The position numbers and the translations under genes were made by a program. Positions 27,308 to 36,002 of a DNA stretch of 64,000 bases are shown here, one piece after another. The notes beneath the pieces were generated by a model. The model was not told the DNA's origin. It worked only from the letters and a program-made list of their open reading frames with translations, and made no database searches. The stretch's first letter is position 1. Every line of letters begins with the position of its first letter. Source of the stretch: Pseudoalteromonas spongiae UST010723-006 (lineage in GTDB: Bacteria; Pseudomonadota; Gammaproteobacteria; Enterobacterales; Alteromonadaceae); NCBI RefSeq assembly GCF_000238255.3, contig NZ_CP011040.1, positions 868,001 through 932,000 of the forward strand, in the 5' to 3' direction.

Positions 27308-28408
27308 ATGAAATCTATTTTGCTTTTTTTATTAACTACATCGCTGTTGTGCTCATTTGCTTCTGGCGCAAGCACAAGCCCTCTTTGGAGACCTGCTGAC
27401 AGCGACTTTAATCAAAAGTATGATTGGCTTAAAACCGCCTCAGGCGAGTGGATAAAAGGTGACTTAATTACCCTATATGATGAAGACATCGAATTTGATT
27501 CTGATGAATTCGGTATACAAACAATCGATATCGATGATGTTGCTGAGCTTTATACTAAAGGCAAGCAAAGTATTCGTTTAAACGACGGCACGGTGTTAAC
27601 TGGCAAGCTAGTAATTCAAAACAAACTTCTAACGCTAACCAATGGTCAGGAAAAGCAACAAATTGCAGTAAATAATCTTTTATCAATCGCTTCTGCAAAT
27701 GGTAACGAACGTGATTATTGGGACGGCGAAATTAACTTTGGCACTAACTTTCGCCGAGGTAATTCTGAGCAATCTGACTACACATTAAGCGGAGAAGCGC
27801 AAAGGCGTACCGCTACAACGCGTTTATCTGGCGAGTTTGTGAGTAATTTCAGCGAAAGAGTAAGTCAAGATACCGGTAAAAAAGAACAAACCACTAACGA
27901 CCAACGGCTCTCAACTAGTTTCGATTGGTTTTTCTCTCCCAAAACCTTTATTCGCGTAGCCGATTATGAATATTTCGCTGATGAACTTGGCAACATAGAT
28001 AACCGTCATACATTGGGTTTTGGTGTTGGTTATGAGGTGCTTGATACCGGTAATTTTGTTTGGGAAATAAGTGCAGGCCCTAGCTATCAATCTACTCGTT
28101 ACATTACCGTTGAAGCTAGCGAAGACGACAAAGAAACATCCGGTGTATTAAACTTAGGTACCGCCGTTCAGTGGGATATAACCAAAGACATTGAGTTTGA
28201 CGCAGATTACCAAGTTAAAATTGTAAGTGAAGAAGCTGGTGAATATATTCATCGCCTTAAAGCTGGCTTTGAAGTAGATCTGATTGGCGACTTTGATTTA
28301 GACCTCACATTCTATTTAGATCGTATCGAAAATCCGAAACCGACCGACACATCAACCCCAGATAAAAACGATTATCGGTTTGTTGTAAGCCTAGGTTACG
28401 AATTTTAG
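27308..28408 (+). CDS. DUF481-domain outer-membrane protein
   Basis: A 366-residue exported protein: signal peptide (residues 1-20, cleavage near SFASG), an SH3/LSm-like N-terminal part containing TASGEWIKGDLI (about 45-130), then the DUF481 beta-barrel (about 140-366) beginning WDGEINFGTNFRRGNS and ending in aromatic FVVSLGYEF, the usual outer-membrane C-terminus. DUF481 proteins such as YdiY are outer-membrane proteins of unknown function. ATG at 27308 has AGGG eight bases upstream; 27284 is an alternative without a ribosome site. Confidence 0.85.
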   Translation: MKSILLFLLTTSLLCSFASGASTSPLWRPADSDFNQKYDWLKTASGEWIKGDLITLYDEDIEFDSDEFGIQTIDIDDVAELYTKGKQSIRLNDGTVLTGKLVIQNKLLTLTNGQEKQQIAVNNLLSIASANGNERDYWDGEINFGTNFRRGNSEQSDYTLSGEAQRRTATTRLSGEFVSNFSERVSQDTGKKEQTTNDQRLSTSFDWFFSPKTFIRVADYEYFADELGNIDNRHTLGFGVGYEVLDTGNFVWEISAGPSYQSTRYITVEASEDDKETSGVLNLGTAVQWDITKDIEFDADYQVKIVSEEAGEYIHRLKAGFEVDLIGDFDLDLTFYLDRIENPKPTDTSTPDKNDYRFVVSLGYEF

Positions 28409-28508
28409 CCGCCTTTTAACAAAATAATACATTAAATTTTGCTTAAAAAATGGGGTTAAACTGCGCTTTGTTTTACACTAACTGCCCCAAAAGAGTGTTA
28501 GGAAATTC

Positions 28509-29393
28509 ATGAAAAAAGTATTGATAACAGGTGCAACTGGCTTACTTGGTAGAGCACTGGTGCGTATATTTAATGAAAACGGCTTTGACGTAATCGGCAC
28601 AGGGTTTAGTCGCGCACAAAGCCCAATTGTTAAGTTAGATTTAACGCAGCATATAACGGTAACGCAATTTCTTGATGAAACTAAACCCGATATTATTATT
28701 CACGCAGCAGCTGAGCGAAAACCGGATGTATGTGAAAATAACCATGCCCATACCAAAGCCCTCAACCTTTCAGTAACCGAACATCTATCGCGAGAAGCTG
28801 CTCGTTTAAACGCACAATTCTTTTTTATCAGTACTGACTACGTATTTGACGGAAAAACGCCGCCATACAGTGAAAGTGATACGCTAAACCCACTTAATTT
28901 TTATGGTGAAACTAAAGCACAAGGGGAACAAATAGTTTTAAACACGTGTAAAACACATACCGTTATTCGTGTACCCGTGCTTTATGGGCAAGTTGAAACC
29001 TTGAGCGAGTCGGCAATTACGGTTATCGCACACCAAGTTAAACAACAATCAAATAATGCACATGACAATTGGGCGATTCGTTACCCCACCCATGTTGACG
29101 ACATTGCCTTAACGCTTGTTGATTTATGTCAAGTAACCAACACAAACATTGGCGGCATATTCCACGTTTCAGATAATCAAGCATACACCAAGTATCAGAT
29201 AGCATGTATTGCAGCAAAGCAACTTGAAATTGATGAAACGACACTTTCGCCAATAAACGAGCCAAGTCAAGTTGCAAGCAGGCCACATAACTGTGCACTG
29301 CAAGATAGTCGACTAAAACAACTCAAGATCTGTCACAGCCGACCATTTGAACAAGCATTTATTGCGTGTGTACAACCCTTATTAACTCACTGA
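28509..29393 (+). CDS. RmlD-like NAD(P)-dependent sugar-nucleotide reductase
   Basis: A 294-residue extended short-chain dehydrogenase of the RmlD_sub_bind family. It has the Rossmann motif TGATGLLGRAL (residues 7-17), FISTDYVFDG with the catalytic Ser/Thr, and the YxxxK pair in YGETK. RmlD members reduce dTDP-4-dehydrorhamnose, but there is no rml cluster beside it, and close relatives include MAT2B-type proteins. Substrate is therefore open. Its 3' end overlaps the 3' end of the flavin reductase gene by 7 bases (convergent). Confidence 0.82.
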   Translation: MKKVLITGATGLLGRALVRIFNENGFDVIGTGFSRAQSPIVKLDLTQHITVTQFLDETKPDIIIHAAAERKPDVCENNHAHTKALNLSVTEHLSREAARLNAQFFFISTDYVFDGKTPPYSESDTLNPLNFYGETKAQGEQIVLNTCKTHTVIRVPVLYGQVETLSESAITVIAHQVKQQSNNAHDNWAIRYPTHVDDIALTLVDLCQVTNTNIGGIFHVSDNQAYTKYQIACIAAKQLEIDETTLSPINEPSQVASRPHNCALQDSRLKQLKICHSRPFEQAFIACVQPLLTH

Positions 29394-30013
29394 CCAAATG
29401 GGTGTTTAATCGAAAGCTGAGTGAGCTCATGTCGAATTGGGGCGAGCTGTTTTGCATAGATTACTAGCGCATATAAGCCAACTTCTAAACGCGAAAATAT
29501 GCTTTTTTGCCTGCTGCAAAGCGCTTTATCTTTTTCAGCAAAATTCGCTATAAACTCATCGACATTGTTAATGATCACATGGAATGGCAACCAAACTAAG
29601 TGTGAATTTTTAGCACTATAGCCTTTTAATAAACTAACTGGATTGTGCCCACCGCCTGACGTTGATATTCCAATGGCTAACGCAGGCTTATGGCCGAGCG
29701 GAAAGCCAGAAGCAGAGCCATAAGCACTGAGCAATAGAAAATTATGTAGCACTGGCGGTAACATACCGCCCCACTCCGGTGCCACAATCACAATGCCATC
29801 ACTTGAATATAATTTTTCAAGAAGTAGCGCTTTTTGCTTGCTAAGTACTTCATCATCATGCCCTTCGTAATGATGCAGTAGTCGCGTCATTTCACTTAAA
29901 TCGACTAAATCACATTCAATGTCTAATCGTACAAGGTGTTCGCTTATCTTGTTTGCTAACCGCACACTATTTGAATTTGGTCGACCGCTTCCACTGACAA
30001 TCACTACTTTCAT
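29387..30013 (-). CDS. NADPH-dependent FMN reductase family protein
   Basis: A 208-residue flavodoxin-fold protein. The phosphate-binding loop SGSGRPNSNSVRLA begins at residue 7, and the second flavin segment VIVAPEWGGMLPPVLHNFL is followed by KPALAIGISTSGGG. Relatives reduce FMN or quinones with NADPH. The ATG at 30013 has GGAG five bases upstream, better than the frame's first start at 30049. Tail-to-tail overlap with the RmlD-like gene. Confidence 0.85.
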   Translation of the reverse strand: MKVVIVSGSGRPNSNSVRLANKISEHLVRLDIECDLVDLSEMTRLLHHYEGHDDEVLSKQKALLLEKLYSSDGIVIVAPEWGGMLPPVLHNFLLLSAYGSASGFPLGHKPALAIGISTSGGGHNPVSLLKGYSAKNSHLVWLPFHVIINNVDEFIANFAEKDKALCSRQKSIFSRLEVGLYALVIYAKQLAPIRHELTQLSIKHPFGQ

Positions 30014-30124
30014 ACTAACTCCAACACGCAAAGTGGATACAATATACATAGAGAGTTAGGATTTATAAATGAGAACTTGTTAAAATGCAGATGTTTTAGT
30101 TTATTATTTTCGCCTAATTTAGTT

Positions 30125-30811
30125 ATGCCATTATCTTACCGCCTGCAATCCATCGCCAATACAATCAAAAATCCGTATCACCATATTTGGGATACATGTT
30201 GTGATCACGGTTACTTAGGCATGTCTTTACTTTCGACTTACCCATCTAGCACCATACACTTTGTTGATATTTCTGCGCACATTATGAAAGGCGTTGAAAA
30301 TGGGCTAAGTACGCAGCCTGACTCTCAGCAGTTGCCTTATAAAAATTGGCAGTGCCATACAATAAGTGTTAACGAGATCCCACTTGATCAATACCAAGGT
30401 TGTCACCTAATAATTATTGCGGGCGTGGGCGGTGATTTAGCAACGGAATTTATTCAACAATTAACGGCGCGCTTTGGTGATGTAGCGCTCGAATTTATCA
30501 TTTGCCCAGTGCATCATACGTTTATACTTCGCCAGCAATTAATTGCATTAAACTACTCATTAATAGATGAATCGCTTATTTCTGAAAACAAACGGTTTTA
30601 CGAAATTATTCACGTAACACGCAATAAGCGCCAAGGTGTAGCAATATCTCCTATTGGCGACAAGCTATGGCATAGCGCTGAACAATGCCAAAAAGCGCAG
30701 TACCTCATGCGCTTAATAAAGCACTATCAAAACGTAAGCCGAAACAATAAAGAAGCACTTGTCGCGTTACATGCGTATCAAGCGTTAGCAAATAAACTTA
30801 AATGCAATTAA
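30125..30811 (+). CDS. TrmK-like SAM methyltransferase (tRNA A22)
   Basis: A 228-residue class I methyltransferase. The SAM loop is WDTCCDHGYLGMSLL at about 23-37 and the motif-IV equivalent IIIAGVGGDLATEFI, both as in TrmK, which methylates N1 of adenine 22 in tRNA. The C-terminal 50 residues are helical, as in TrmK. I chose the ATG at 30125 because the conserved region begins there; the frame opens at 30077. Target not proven. It is followed by two small genes in the same direction. Confidence 0.75.
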   Translation: MPLSYRLQSIANTIKNPYHHIWDTCCDHGYLGMSLLSTYPSSTIHFVDISAHIMKGVENGLSTQPDSQQLPYKNWQCHTISVNEIPLDQYQGCHLIIIAGVGGDLATEFIQQLTARFGDVALEFIICPVHHTFILRQQLIALNYSLIDESLISENKRFYEIIHVTRNKRQGVAISPIGDKLWHSAEQCQKAQYLMRLIKHYQNVSRNNKEALVALHAYQALANKLKCN

Positions 30812-30891
30812 TCGATTAAATTAGCGCGTACGTATATAAACCCGTTTACCTGTTAAGTACAATGCGGGTAAATTTATTCCTTAGGTTTAAC

Positions 30892-31131
30892 ATGGCTAAG
30901 AAAATTCAATACACATATAACCAGCAGCAAAAGTTAATTAACTTCTCACAAGACAAATATAATTCAATGTTTGAGGCAATCGCCGCAGCAGAAGGATTTG
31001 ATATTGCGGAGTATTCCAAAATGGAGCATCAAGTAACGTTGTACGCAAAAGACAAAGCGGCAATTCGTAACTTTAGAGATGAATACTTTCGAAAGCTGGG
31101 TGTCACTAACATCACATTTATTAAAGAGTAA
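30892..31131 (+). CDS. Small DUF2960-like protein
   Basis: A 79-residue soluble protein. Its pattern (basic start MAKKIQYTYN, FSQDKYNSMFEAIAAAEG, then EHQVTLYAKD) resembles the DUF2960 family of gammaproteobacteria, which has no known function. ATG at 30892 has TAGG six bases upstream. Only two bases separate it from the MAPEG gene, so the two form an operon. The family label is a recognition call. Confidence 0.65.
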   Translation: MAKKIQYTYNQQQKLINFSQDKYNSMFEAIAAAEGFDIAEYSKMEHQVTLYAKDKAAIRNFRDEYFRKLGVTNITFIKE

Positions 31132-31133
31132 TT

Positions 31134-31526
31134 ATGAATACACTCATCGTTTGCGCCATTATTGCCGCCTTACTTCCCTATTTAGCAAAAGCACCTGTCG
31201 CAATTGCAATGAACAAGCTCGATGGCTATGACAATCGCCATCCACGCGCACAACAAAGTAAGCTTACCGGATTTGGTGCACGCGCATTGGCCGCACATCA
31301 GAATAGCTTTGAGTCATTACTGATTTTTACTATTGCATTGGTAGTTGTTTTTGCCTCTAACACCATCACGGCTACAACTGAAACGCTGGCAATTATTTAT
31401 TTGATTGCACGGGTTTTATACTGTGTGTGTTACTACGTAAATTGGCATGTATTGCGCTCAAGCGTATGGCTTATAGGCCTAGTTTGTCCAATTGCAATGA
31501 TGGTTGTGAGTATTCAACCTAGCTAA
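31134..31526 (+). CDS. MAPEG-family membrane protein
   Basis: A 130-residue, four-helix inner-membrane protein of the MAPEG family (glutathione/eicosanoid metabolism relatives). It shows the expected N-terminal helix, a polar loop rich in NRHPR with AAHQNSFESLLIF (conserved His/Asn/Glu), and two C-terminal helices including RVLYCVCYYVNW. Bacterial members are of uncertain function. Starts two bases after the preceding stop. Confidence 0.85.
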   Translation: MNTLIVCAIIAALLPYLAKAPVAIAMNKLDGYDNRHPRAQQSKLTGFGARALAAHQNSFESLLIFTIALVVVFASNTITATTETLAIIYLIARVLYCVCYYVNWHVLRSSVWLIGLVCPIAMMVVSIQPS

Positions 31527-31574
31527 CAAAGTGAGATAAAGTAAGCTCAGATTTTTGAGTAGTTTTATCGGCGA

Positions 31575-31615
31575 ACGCGATATCAGATTAACAATTTCCC
31601 AAACTGATATCGCGT
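31575..31615. terminator. Palindrome between convergent genes
   Basis: A perfect 12-bp inverted repeat (acgcgatatcag/ctgatatcgcgt) with a 17-base loop and no T-run. It may end both transcripts or serve as a protein site; it is 24 bases from the TPR gene stop. Confidence 0.4.
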
Positions 31616-31638
31616 AAATAAGCGAATGCTAATTGCGA

Positions 31639-32532
31639 TTATTCACCCAGTTTTACACCGGCGTCGTCCAATAATTTCAAGAATGCAGGTAATACTTGTA
31701 AGTTTTCAAACGCAACTTCGTTTACTAGCTCGTTCTTTAAATTTGGTGATAGCTTAAGCGCCATATGCAAATCATCCATTGAATCACTTAAACGATTTTC
31801 TTGTGCATAGGCACATGCACGCTGCCAATAGGCATAACCATAATCTTCTTCTTCTTCAATCGCTTGATTACAAAGCGCAATTGCTTTAACTGTTTTACCT
31901 TGCTCCAACAATGCATCAGCTTTATAGGTAATTGCTTCTACATCATCAGGTTTGCGCTTTAAAATTTCATCGTAAATTTCAATTTTCGAATTAACATCAC
32001 TTTCTAATGTTGCACGCATCCATAGCGAATGTACTTCATTGGTAATGGTAATTTTCCGATGGTTATTAATGATCTCTTCTGAGCGTTCTTTTAATTCACT
32101 TTCAAGTACACCTAAACGGCTTTCATACTCTTCGGTAATGCTTTTAACCCGTTCGTTAACAATGCTTTCTACTTTGTTTTTCACATCGCGCAGCGAGTTC
32201 CAACCTACCAAAATCAAAATTGTCGCGGTTGCAGTGATAATAAACATCACATTGTTTATGGTGTCATTGGTATAATCAAGCGCTCTGTCTGCTGCGCTTA
32301 ATTCCGTATGGGTAATTTGTTTTGTTGTGTCTTCACGCAGCTTTTGCTGGTCTTGTCGTAACGATTTAAGCTCGTCTAATACGTAACGCTCCAAAAGCGG
32401 ACGATACAGCGGTTCGTTGAGTTCTTTTATTGCCTTTTCTTGCTGTTGCTCTGTCATTGGTTTTGATTCATTTGCAAAAGCCCCAAAGCACAAAGTTGTA
32501 AAAATAAACAGTAAGATAAATTTTAATTTCAT
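31639..32532 (-). CDS. Exported membrane protein with coiled coil and TPR repeats
   Basis: A 297-residue protein: signal peptide (1-20, FGAFA), a helical periplasmic region, one transmembrane helix (about 92-112, TINNVMFIITATATILILVG), a coiled coil (about 115-165) and a C-terminal domain of TPR-like repeats (about 180-285, with AITYKADALLEQGKTVKAIAL and AYWQRACAYAQENRLSDSM). The TPRs would face the cytoplasm if the signal peptide is cleaved. Probably a scaffold. ATG at 32532 with AAGG eight bases upstream. Partners unknown. Confidence 0.7.
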   Translation of the reverse strand: MKLKFILLFIFTTLCFGAFANESKPMTEQQQEKAIKELNEPLYRPLLERYVLDELKSLRQDQQKLREDTTKQITHTELSAADRALDYTNDTINNVMFIITATATILILVGWNSLRDVKNKVESIVNERVKSITEEYESRLGVLESELKERSEEIINNHRKITITNEVHSLWMRATLESDVNSKIEIYDEILKRKPDDVEAITYKADALLEQGKTVKAIALCNQAIEEEEDYGYAYWQRACAYAQENRLSDSMDDLHMALKLSPNLKNELVNEVAFENLQVLPAFLKLLDDAGVKLGE

Positions 32533-32598
32533 TAAGTTAGCCTTATTAATTTGAGCCACTAATATACAACAATTCAGTTATAAGCTACACCCATGTTT

Positions 32599-32865
32599 TA
32601 GGGTCTGTTGATCTTTTCTGTTCTATTTTTGTTCTGTTTGAGCGTGCTTTTATCGCGGCGCTCGATGTGTGGCCTAGTAATCTAAGCGAATATCGAGCAA
32701 CAATGAAAAAAGTGCGCTCAAAAGAACCGTTCGGCAGCGCTTGATTGCCTTTTCTACTGTGTTATCGGCTGGCTCACATAGAATAACTATGCCACGCAGC
32801 CTCTGCCTTGTATAAAACCCAATCAAACTGCTGCAAAAACGAACTTGAAAGGTCAACAGACCCTA
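32599..32865. mobile_element. MITE-like element with 17-bp terminal inverted repeats
   Basis: A 267-bp non-coding unit. The left end (GGGTCTGTTGATCTTTT, 32601-32617) and right end (32847-32863, inverse GGGTCTGTTGACCTTTC) match at 15 of 17 positions, and each is flanked outside by TA, as expected for a TA target duplication by Tc1/mariner or IS630-type transposases. There is no transposase inside. It sits just upstream of the RidA gene and could carry its promoter. Confidence 0.7.
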
Positions 32866-32951
32866 TAACTTTCATTGCGTTTTCAATACTAATTACCCGT
32901 TTGTTTTGCTACAGTTTTGCCAATTTTTATCACCAAGGTTTAGGAACAAAT

Positions 32952-33305
32952 ATGACCATTCAACGCATGCAAACAAAACAGCGCATGAGCCGCATCGTAA
33001 TTCACAATAAAACAGTCTATTTATGTGGTCAGGTATGCGCAGATGCCACTAAAGGCATTAAAGAACAAACGCAAACCATGCTCGATAAAGTGGATGAATT
33101 ACTTATTGAGTCAGGTAGCAGTCGCGAACATATGTTAAGCGCAACTGTATACATTAAAGACATGCAGTATTTCAAAGAAATGAACGAAGTATGGGATGCA
33201 TGGGTACCAGAAGGTCATGCACCTGCGAGAGCTTGTGTTGAAGCTGCAATGGCGCGCCCTGAGTTATTAGTGGAAGTATCTGTTATCGCGGCACAAAAAG
33301 ACTAA
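32952..33305 (+). CDS. RidA-family (YjgF/YER057c/UK114) protein
   Basis: A 117-residue protein of the Rid family. Signature parts: [33 protein letters not shown], and PARACVEAA with the arginine that in RidA binds the substrate carboxylate. RidA hydrolyses reactive enamine/imine intermediates; whether this subfamily does so is not certain. The start is ATG at 32952 with AGGA six bases upstream. The frame is open further upstream into the MITE-like element, which is not coding. Confidence 0.88.
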   Translation: MTIQRMQTKQRMSRIVIHNKTVYLCGQVCADATKGIKEQTQTMLDKVDELLIESGSSREHMLSATVYIKDMQYFKEMNEVWDAWVPEGHAPARACVEAAMARPELLVEVSVIAAQKD

Positions 33306-33326
33306 TTAAACTAAATTCCACTTATT

Positions 33327-33356
33327 AATAACCACAGCCACAAGGTTGTGGTTATT
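33327..33356 (+). terminator. Terminator of the RidA gene
   Basis: A 10-bp stem (aataaccaca/tgtggttatt) with a 10-base loop, then catttttatt, 22 bases after the stop. Confidence 0.75.
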
Positions 33357-33371
33357 CATTTTTATTACGTA

Positions 33372-33971
33372 CTATATCGCTTTGTAAACTTTTCCAGCTT
33401 CAATACCGCATCGATGGGGCTTGGTATTTTTAAAAACGACGGGTAACGTTTGTCCACATGGTTTTTGGTTATAGTGTGGTGGTAAATTTGGCCCGCATGT
33501 TTGCACATCAAAATGTAAATGTGGCCCACCCGATTGCCCAGTGTTACCACTTTTAGCAATGATTTGACCTTGTTTTACCTGCTCACCTTGTTCTACCATA
33601 GCTCCTAAATGAGTTAGGTGAAAATAACGCGCAACAGTGCCATCAGCATGCTTAATAAAGACAAAATTCTCAGCTAAATCTTTCCCGTTCCAATCTTCAA
33701 ATTGCTCGCGAACGGCTACAACCTCACCCGCTCTGGCTGCAACAATTGTTGTACCGATAGGCATGTTAAAATCAACTGCATACAACCCTACTCCTCCATT
33801 ACTTGCTCGGTAATGGCCTGTTGAAACTTCCACTTTATAGGATTCACCTTTTTGAAATGGCAAGATGTATTTCGATTTTGCTTGTTCGTCAAATACCGAA
33901 CAGTCTACGGCTTGTTCTGCACATGCCGACAAAGATAAGGTTAAAAAAATTGCGTGTACTAATTTGTTCAT
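33372..33971 (-). CDS. M23-family peptidase lipoprotein (LytM domain)
   Basis: A 199-residue lipoprotein: signal ending LSLSAC (lipobox cysteine 17), then an M23/LytM domain (about 45-165). The metal motif is AVDFNMPIGTTIVAA with Asp, and GGPHLHFDV gives the HxH pair. The usual first-ligand histidine of HxxxD is a tyrosine at that exact spot (GLYAVDF), so the first ligand may come from a nearby His (STGHYRAS) or be lost. It may cut peptidoglycan or activate amidases. ATG at 33971 follows GGGAG. Confidence 0.82.
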   Translation of the reverse strand: MNKLVHAIFLTLSLSACAEQAVDCSVFDEQAKSKYILPFQKGESYKVEVSTGHYRASNGGVGLYAVDFNMPIGTTIVAARAGEVVAVREQFEDWNGKDLAENFVFIKHADGTVARYFHLTHLGAMVEQGEQVKQGQIIAKSGNTGQSGGPHLHFDVQTCGPNLPPHYNQKPCGQTLPVVFKNTKPHRCGIEAGKVYKAI

Positions 33972-34052
33972 TGTAATTCTCCCTTTTGACTTTATTTGTC
34001 GCAGCACACCATCAAAAAGGTTTAAACGTAATTTTCTTTTTTACACAAATAA

Positions 34053-34988
34053 CTAATCAAGTACGCTTTTCGTCAATATTCCTTTATCTATCAGTTTTTG
34101 CAGCAGCGCTTTCGTGCGTTTTCTGCACTCATCTCGCACTAATCGCACGGCCGGGGTGATTGATTGTCTACTTGGGCAAATAAGCCACAACTCGGTACTT
34201 TTATGGGGGAATTTAGGCATTAATGTCACTGCTCTGCCCTCAATCAGGTCATCGGCAATATCTATCGCTGATTTAACGGCAAGGCCTTTGCCTTTTATAC
34301 ACCATCGTCTCACCAAATCTCCGTCGTTAGCCGCACGTCGACCTTTCATTTTTACTTTTATTACCTTGTCGTTATCTAAAAACTCCCAAGTGTCGTTGAT
34401 GCGATCTTGTAGCTGATAAAAAAGCCCTTGATGCGCTTGTAAATCTGACGGTTTAGTTGGTTCGCCATTTTGGCTTAAATATTCGGGCGTTGCGCACAGT
34501 AGCTTTGGAATATTACAAATTTTAAAACCATATAAGTTTGTATCGTTTGGCTTGCCATAACGAAGCGCCAAATCAACTGCGTCACGATAAAAATCGATAT
34601 TGCTGTCACTAATATGACTGCGCAAACTTAAATTTGGGTAACTATCAAGTAGTTCATCTAGCCAGGGTATTACAATGTTTCGCCCTAAATCGGACGATAA
34701 AGCAACGCGTAATTCGCCCTCAATGTCTTTATTATCAGCTTTAATATTTTGTTTGGCGATAGAGAGTAAATTTATCGATTCTTGGCATTGCGGTAAAAAG
34801 CGCTCACCGGCGTTTGACAGCCTCAAGTGACGGGTAGTACGAACAAACAGTTCCACACCAAGCTCGGCCTCAACACGTTTTAACGCTGCACTGGCTGTTG
34901 CCGCCTGCATATCAAGGGATACTGCCGCAGCAGAAATACTGTTAAGTTCAGCAATTTTTAAAATGAGTTTTAAATCGGCTATTAACAT
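34053..34988 (-). CDS. LysR-type transcriptional regulator
   Basis: A 311-residue regulator. The N-terminal winged HTH (about residues 1-60, AELNSISAAAVSLDMQAATA then LGVELFVRTTRHLRLSNAG) is followed by the substrate-binding domain. It is divergent from a nitroreductase, its likely target. The intergenic region contains ATTTGAATCATTATC-like partial symmetry that could be its operator. ATG at 34988 chosen; the frame's first start at 35018 is TTG. No ribosome site is strong at either. Confidence 0.88.
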   Translation of the reverse strand: MLIADLKLILKIAELNSISAAAVSLDMQAATASAALKRVEAELGVELFVRTTRHLRLSNAGERFLPQCQESINLLSIAKQNIKADNKDIEGELRVALSSDLGRNIVIPWLDELLDSYPNLSLRSHISDSNIDFYRDAVDLALRYGKPNDTNLYGFKICNIPKLLCATPEYLSQNGEPTKPSDLQAHQGLFYQLQDRINDTWEFLDNDKVIKVKMKGRRAANDGDLVRRWCIKGKGLAVKSAIDIADDLIEGRAVTLMPKFPHKSTELWLICPSRQSITPAVRLVRDECRKRTKALLQKLIDKGILTKSVLD

Positions 34989-35099
34989 ATTAACTAATAT
35001 TTTTTGATAATGATTCAAATATTACCGTGTTTTTATTTAAATAATCAAGTTTTACAATAGGCTCAAGTTTAACAGCACCTTGTTTGTTAGGAGCAATCA

Positions 35100-35756
35100 A
35101 TGACACACCCAATTATTACTGACCTAAATCGTCGTTATACAAGTAAACGTTACGATGCGAGTAAAAAGATTTCACAATCAGATTTAGATATCATTTTAGA
35201 AGCTATTCGCTTATCACCATCGTCAATTAACTCACAGCCTTGGAAAATTATTGTGATTAGTTCTGATGAAGCGAAACAGCGTATGCATCAAACATTTGTT
35301 AACAAGTTCCAGTTTAATCAGCCGCACATTAAGGCAGCATCTCATACGTTGCTATTCGCTTATAACCCTAAATATGCCCGCAGCGATTATGAAAAGGTGA
35401 TTGATACTGATATAAAGAATGGCCGTACATTAGCTGAAAATAAAGAACAAGCATTCGGTGCGTTTGCATTTGTTGATTTAAATACGGACGAACATGGTAA
35501 CAACGCACATTGGACTAAGGCGCAAACTTACATTGCACTGGGTAATACAATGCACACAGTAGCGCGTTTAGGTATTGATTCAACACCAATGGAAGGCGTT
35601 GATAAAGACATGATCAGCGAATTATTTGCCGATGAATTAAACGGTTACGTATGTGAAGTTGCGCTTGCGATTGGTTACCACGAAGAAAGCGAAGATTACA
35701 ACGCCACGTTACCAAAATCACGTTTAGCAAAAGACCAAGTAATTACAATTTTGTAA
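35100..35756 (+). CDS. NfsB-like oxygen-insensitive NAD(P)H nitroreductase
   Basis: A 218-residue FMN enzyme. It has RRYTSKRYD near the N-terminus, RLSPSSINSQPWKIIVI (FMN phosphate site) and the C-terminal GYHEESED...LPKSRL. It matches E. coli NfsB/dihydropteridine reductase in length (217). It reduces nitroaromatics and quinones using NAD(P)H. Strong AGGAG six bases upstream of the ATG. The divergent LysR gene 111 bases away is the probable regulator. Confidence 0.9.
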   Translation: MTHPIITDLNRRYTSKRYDASKKISQSDLDIILEAIRLSPSSINSQPWKIIVISSDEAKQRMHQTFVNKFQFNQPHIKAASHTLLFAYNPKYARSDYEKVIDTDIKNGRTLAENKEQAFGAFAFVDLNTDEHGNNAHWTKAQTYIALGNTMHTVARLGIDSTPMEGVDKDMISELFADELNGYVCEVALAIGYHEESEDYNATLPKSRLAKDQVITIL

Positions 35757-35783
35757 TCGAATAATCTTCGTAACGTTATCAAT

Positions 35784-35813
35784 AAAAGCGCACGTTAATA
35801 AAAGTGCGCTTTT
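35784..35813 (+). terminator. Terminator of the nitroreductase gene
   Basis: A 10-bp stem (aaaagcgcac/gtgcgctttt) with a 10-base loop and a T-run, 27 bases after the stop. The remainder of the gap to 36002 has no gene that can be supported. Confidence 0.85.
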
Positions 35814-36002
35814 TAACTGAAAGTTCTAGCGGTAGACCATGTTATGGTCCGTTACGTATACTCCAGTTAATTGATGATACATCTAAATACACCACAATTG
35901 TGCGAAATCCTTTTATGCTAGCGTTTTCACACTTAAACAGATCTTCAATTGGTTCGGTGTTAAACGTGAGCCATGATGCAAAAATAAAAACGTAAAAGCG
36001 CT

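Noticed and set aside
32808..32951. N-terminal extension of the RidA frame into the upstream element
   Set aside because: The extension lies within or just beyond the MITE-like element; the ATG at 32952 has a good ribosome site and matches the family length.
35006..35014. Fur box in the LysR/nitroreductase gap (GATAATGAT)
   Set aside because: Only the first nine bases match; the rest of the site does not, and a LysR operator explains the symmetry better.
35804..35995. Open frame of 63 codons after the nitroreductase
   Set aside because: It starts inside the terminator and has no ribosome site or recognisable protein.
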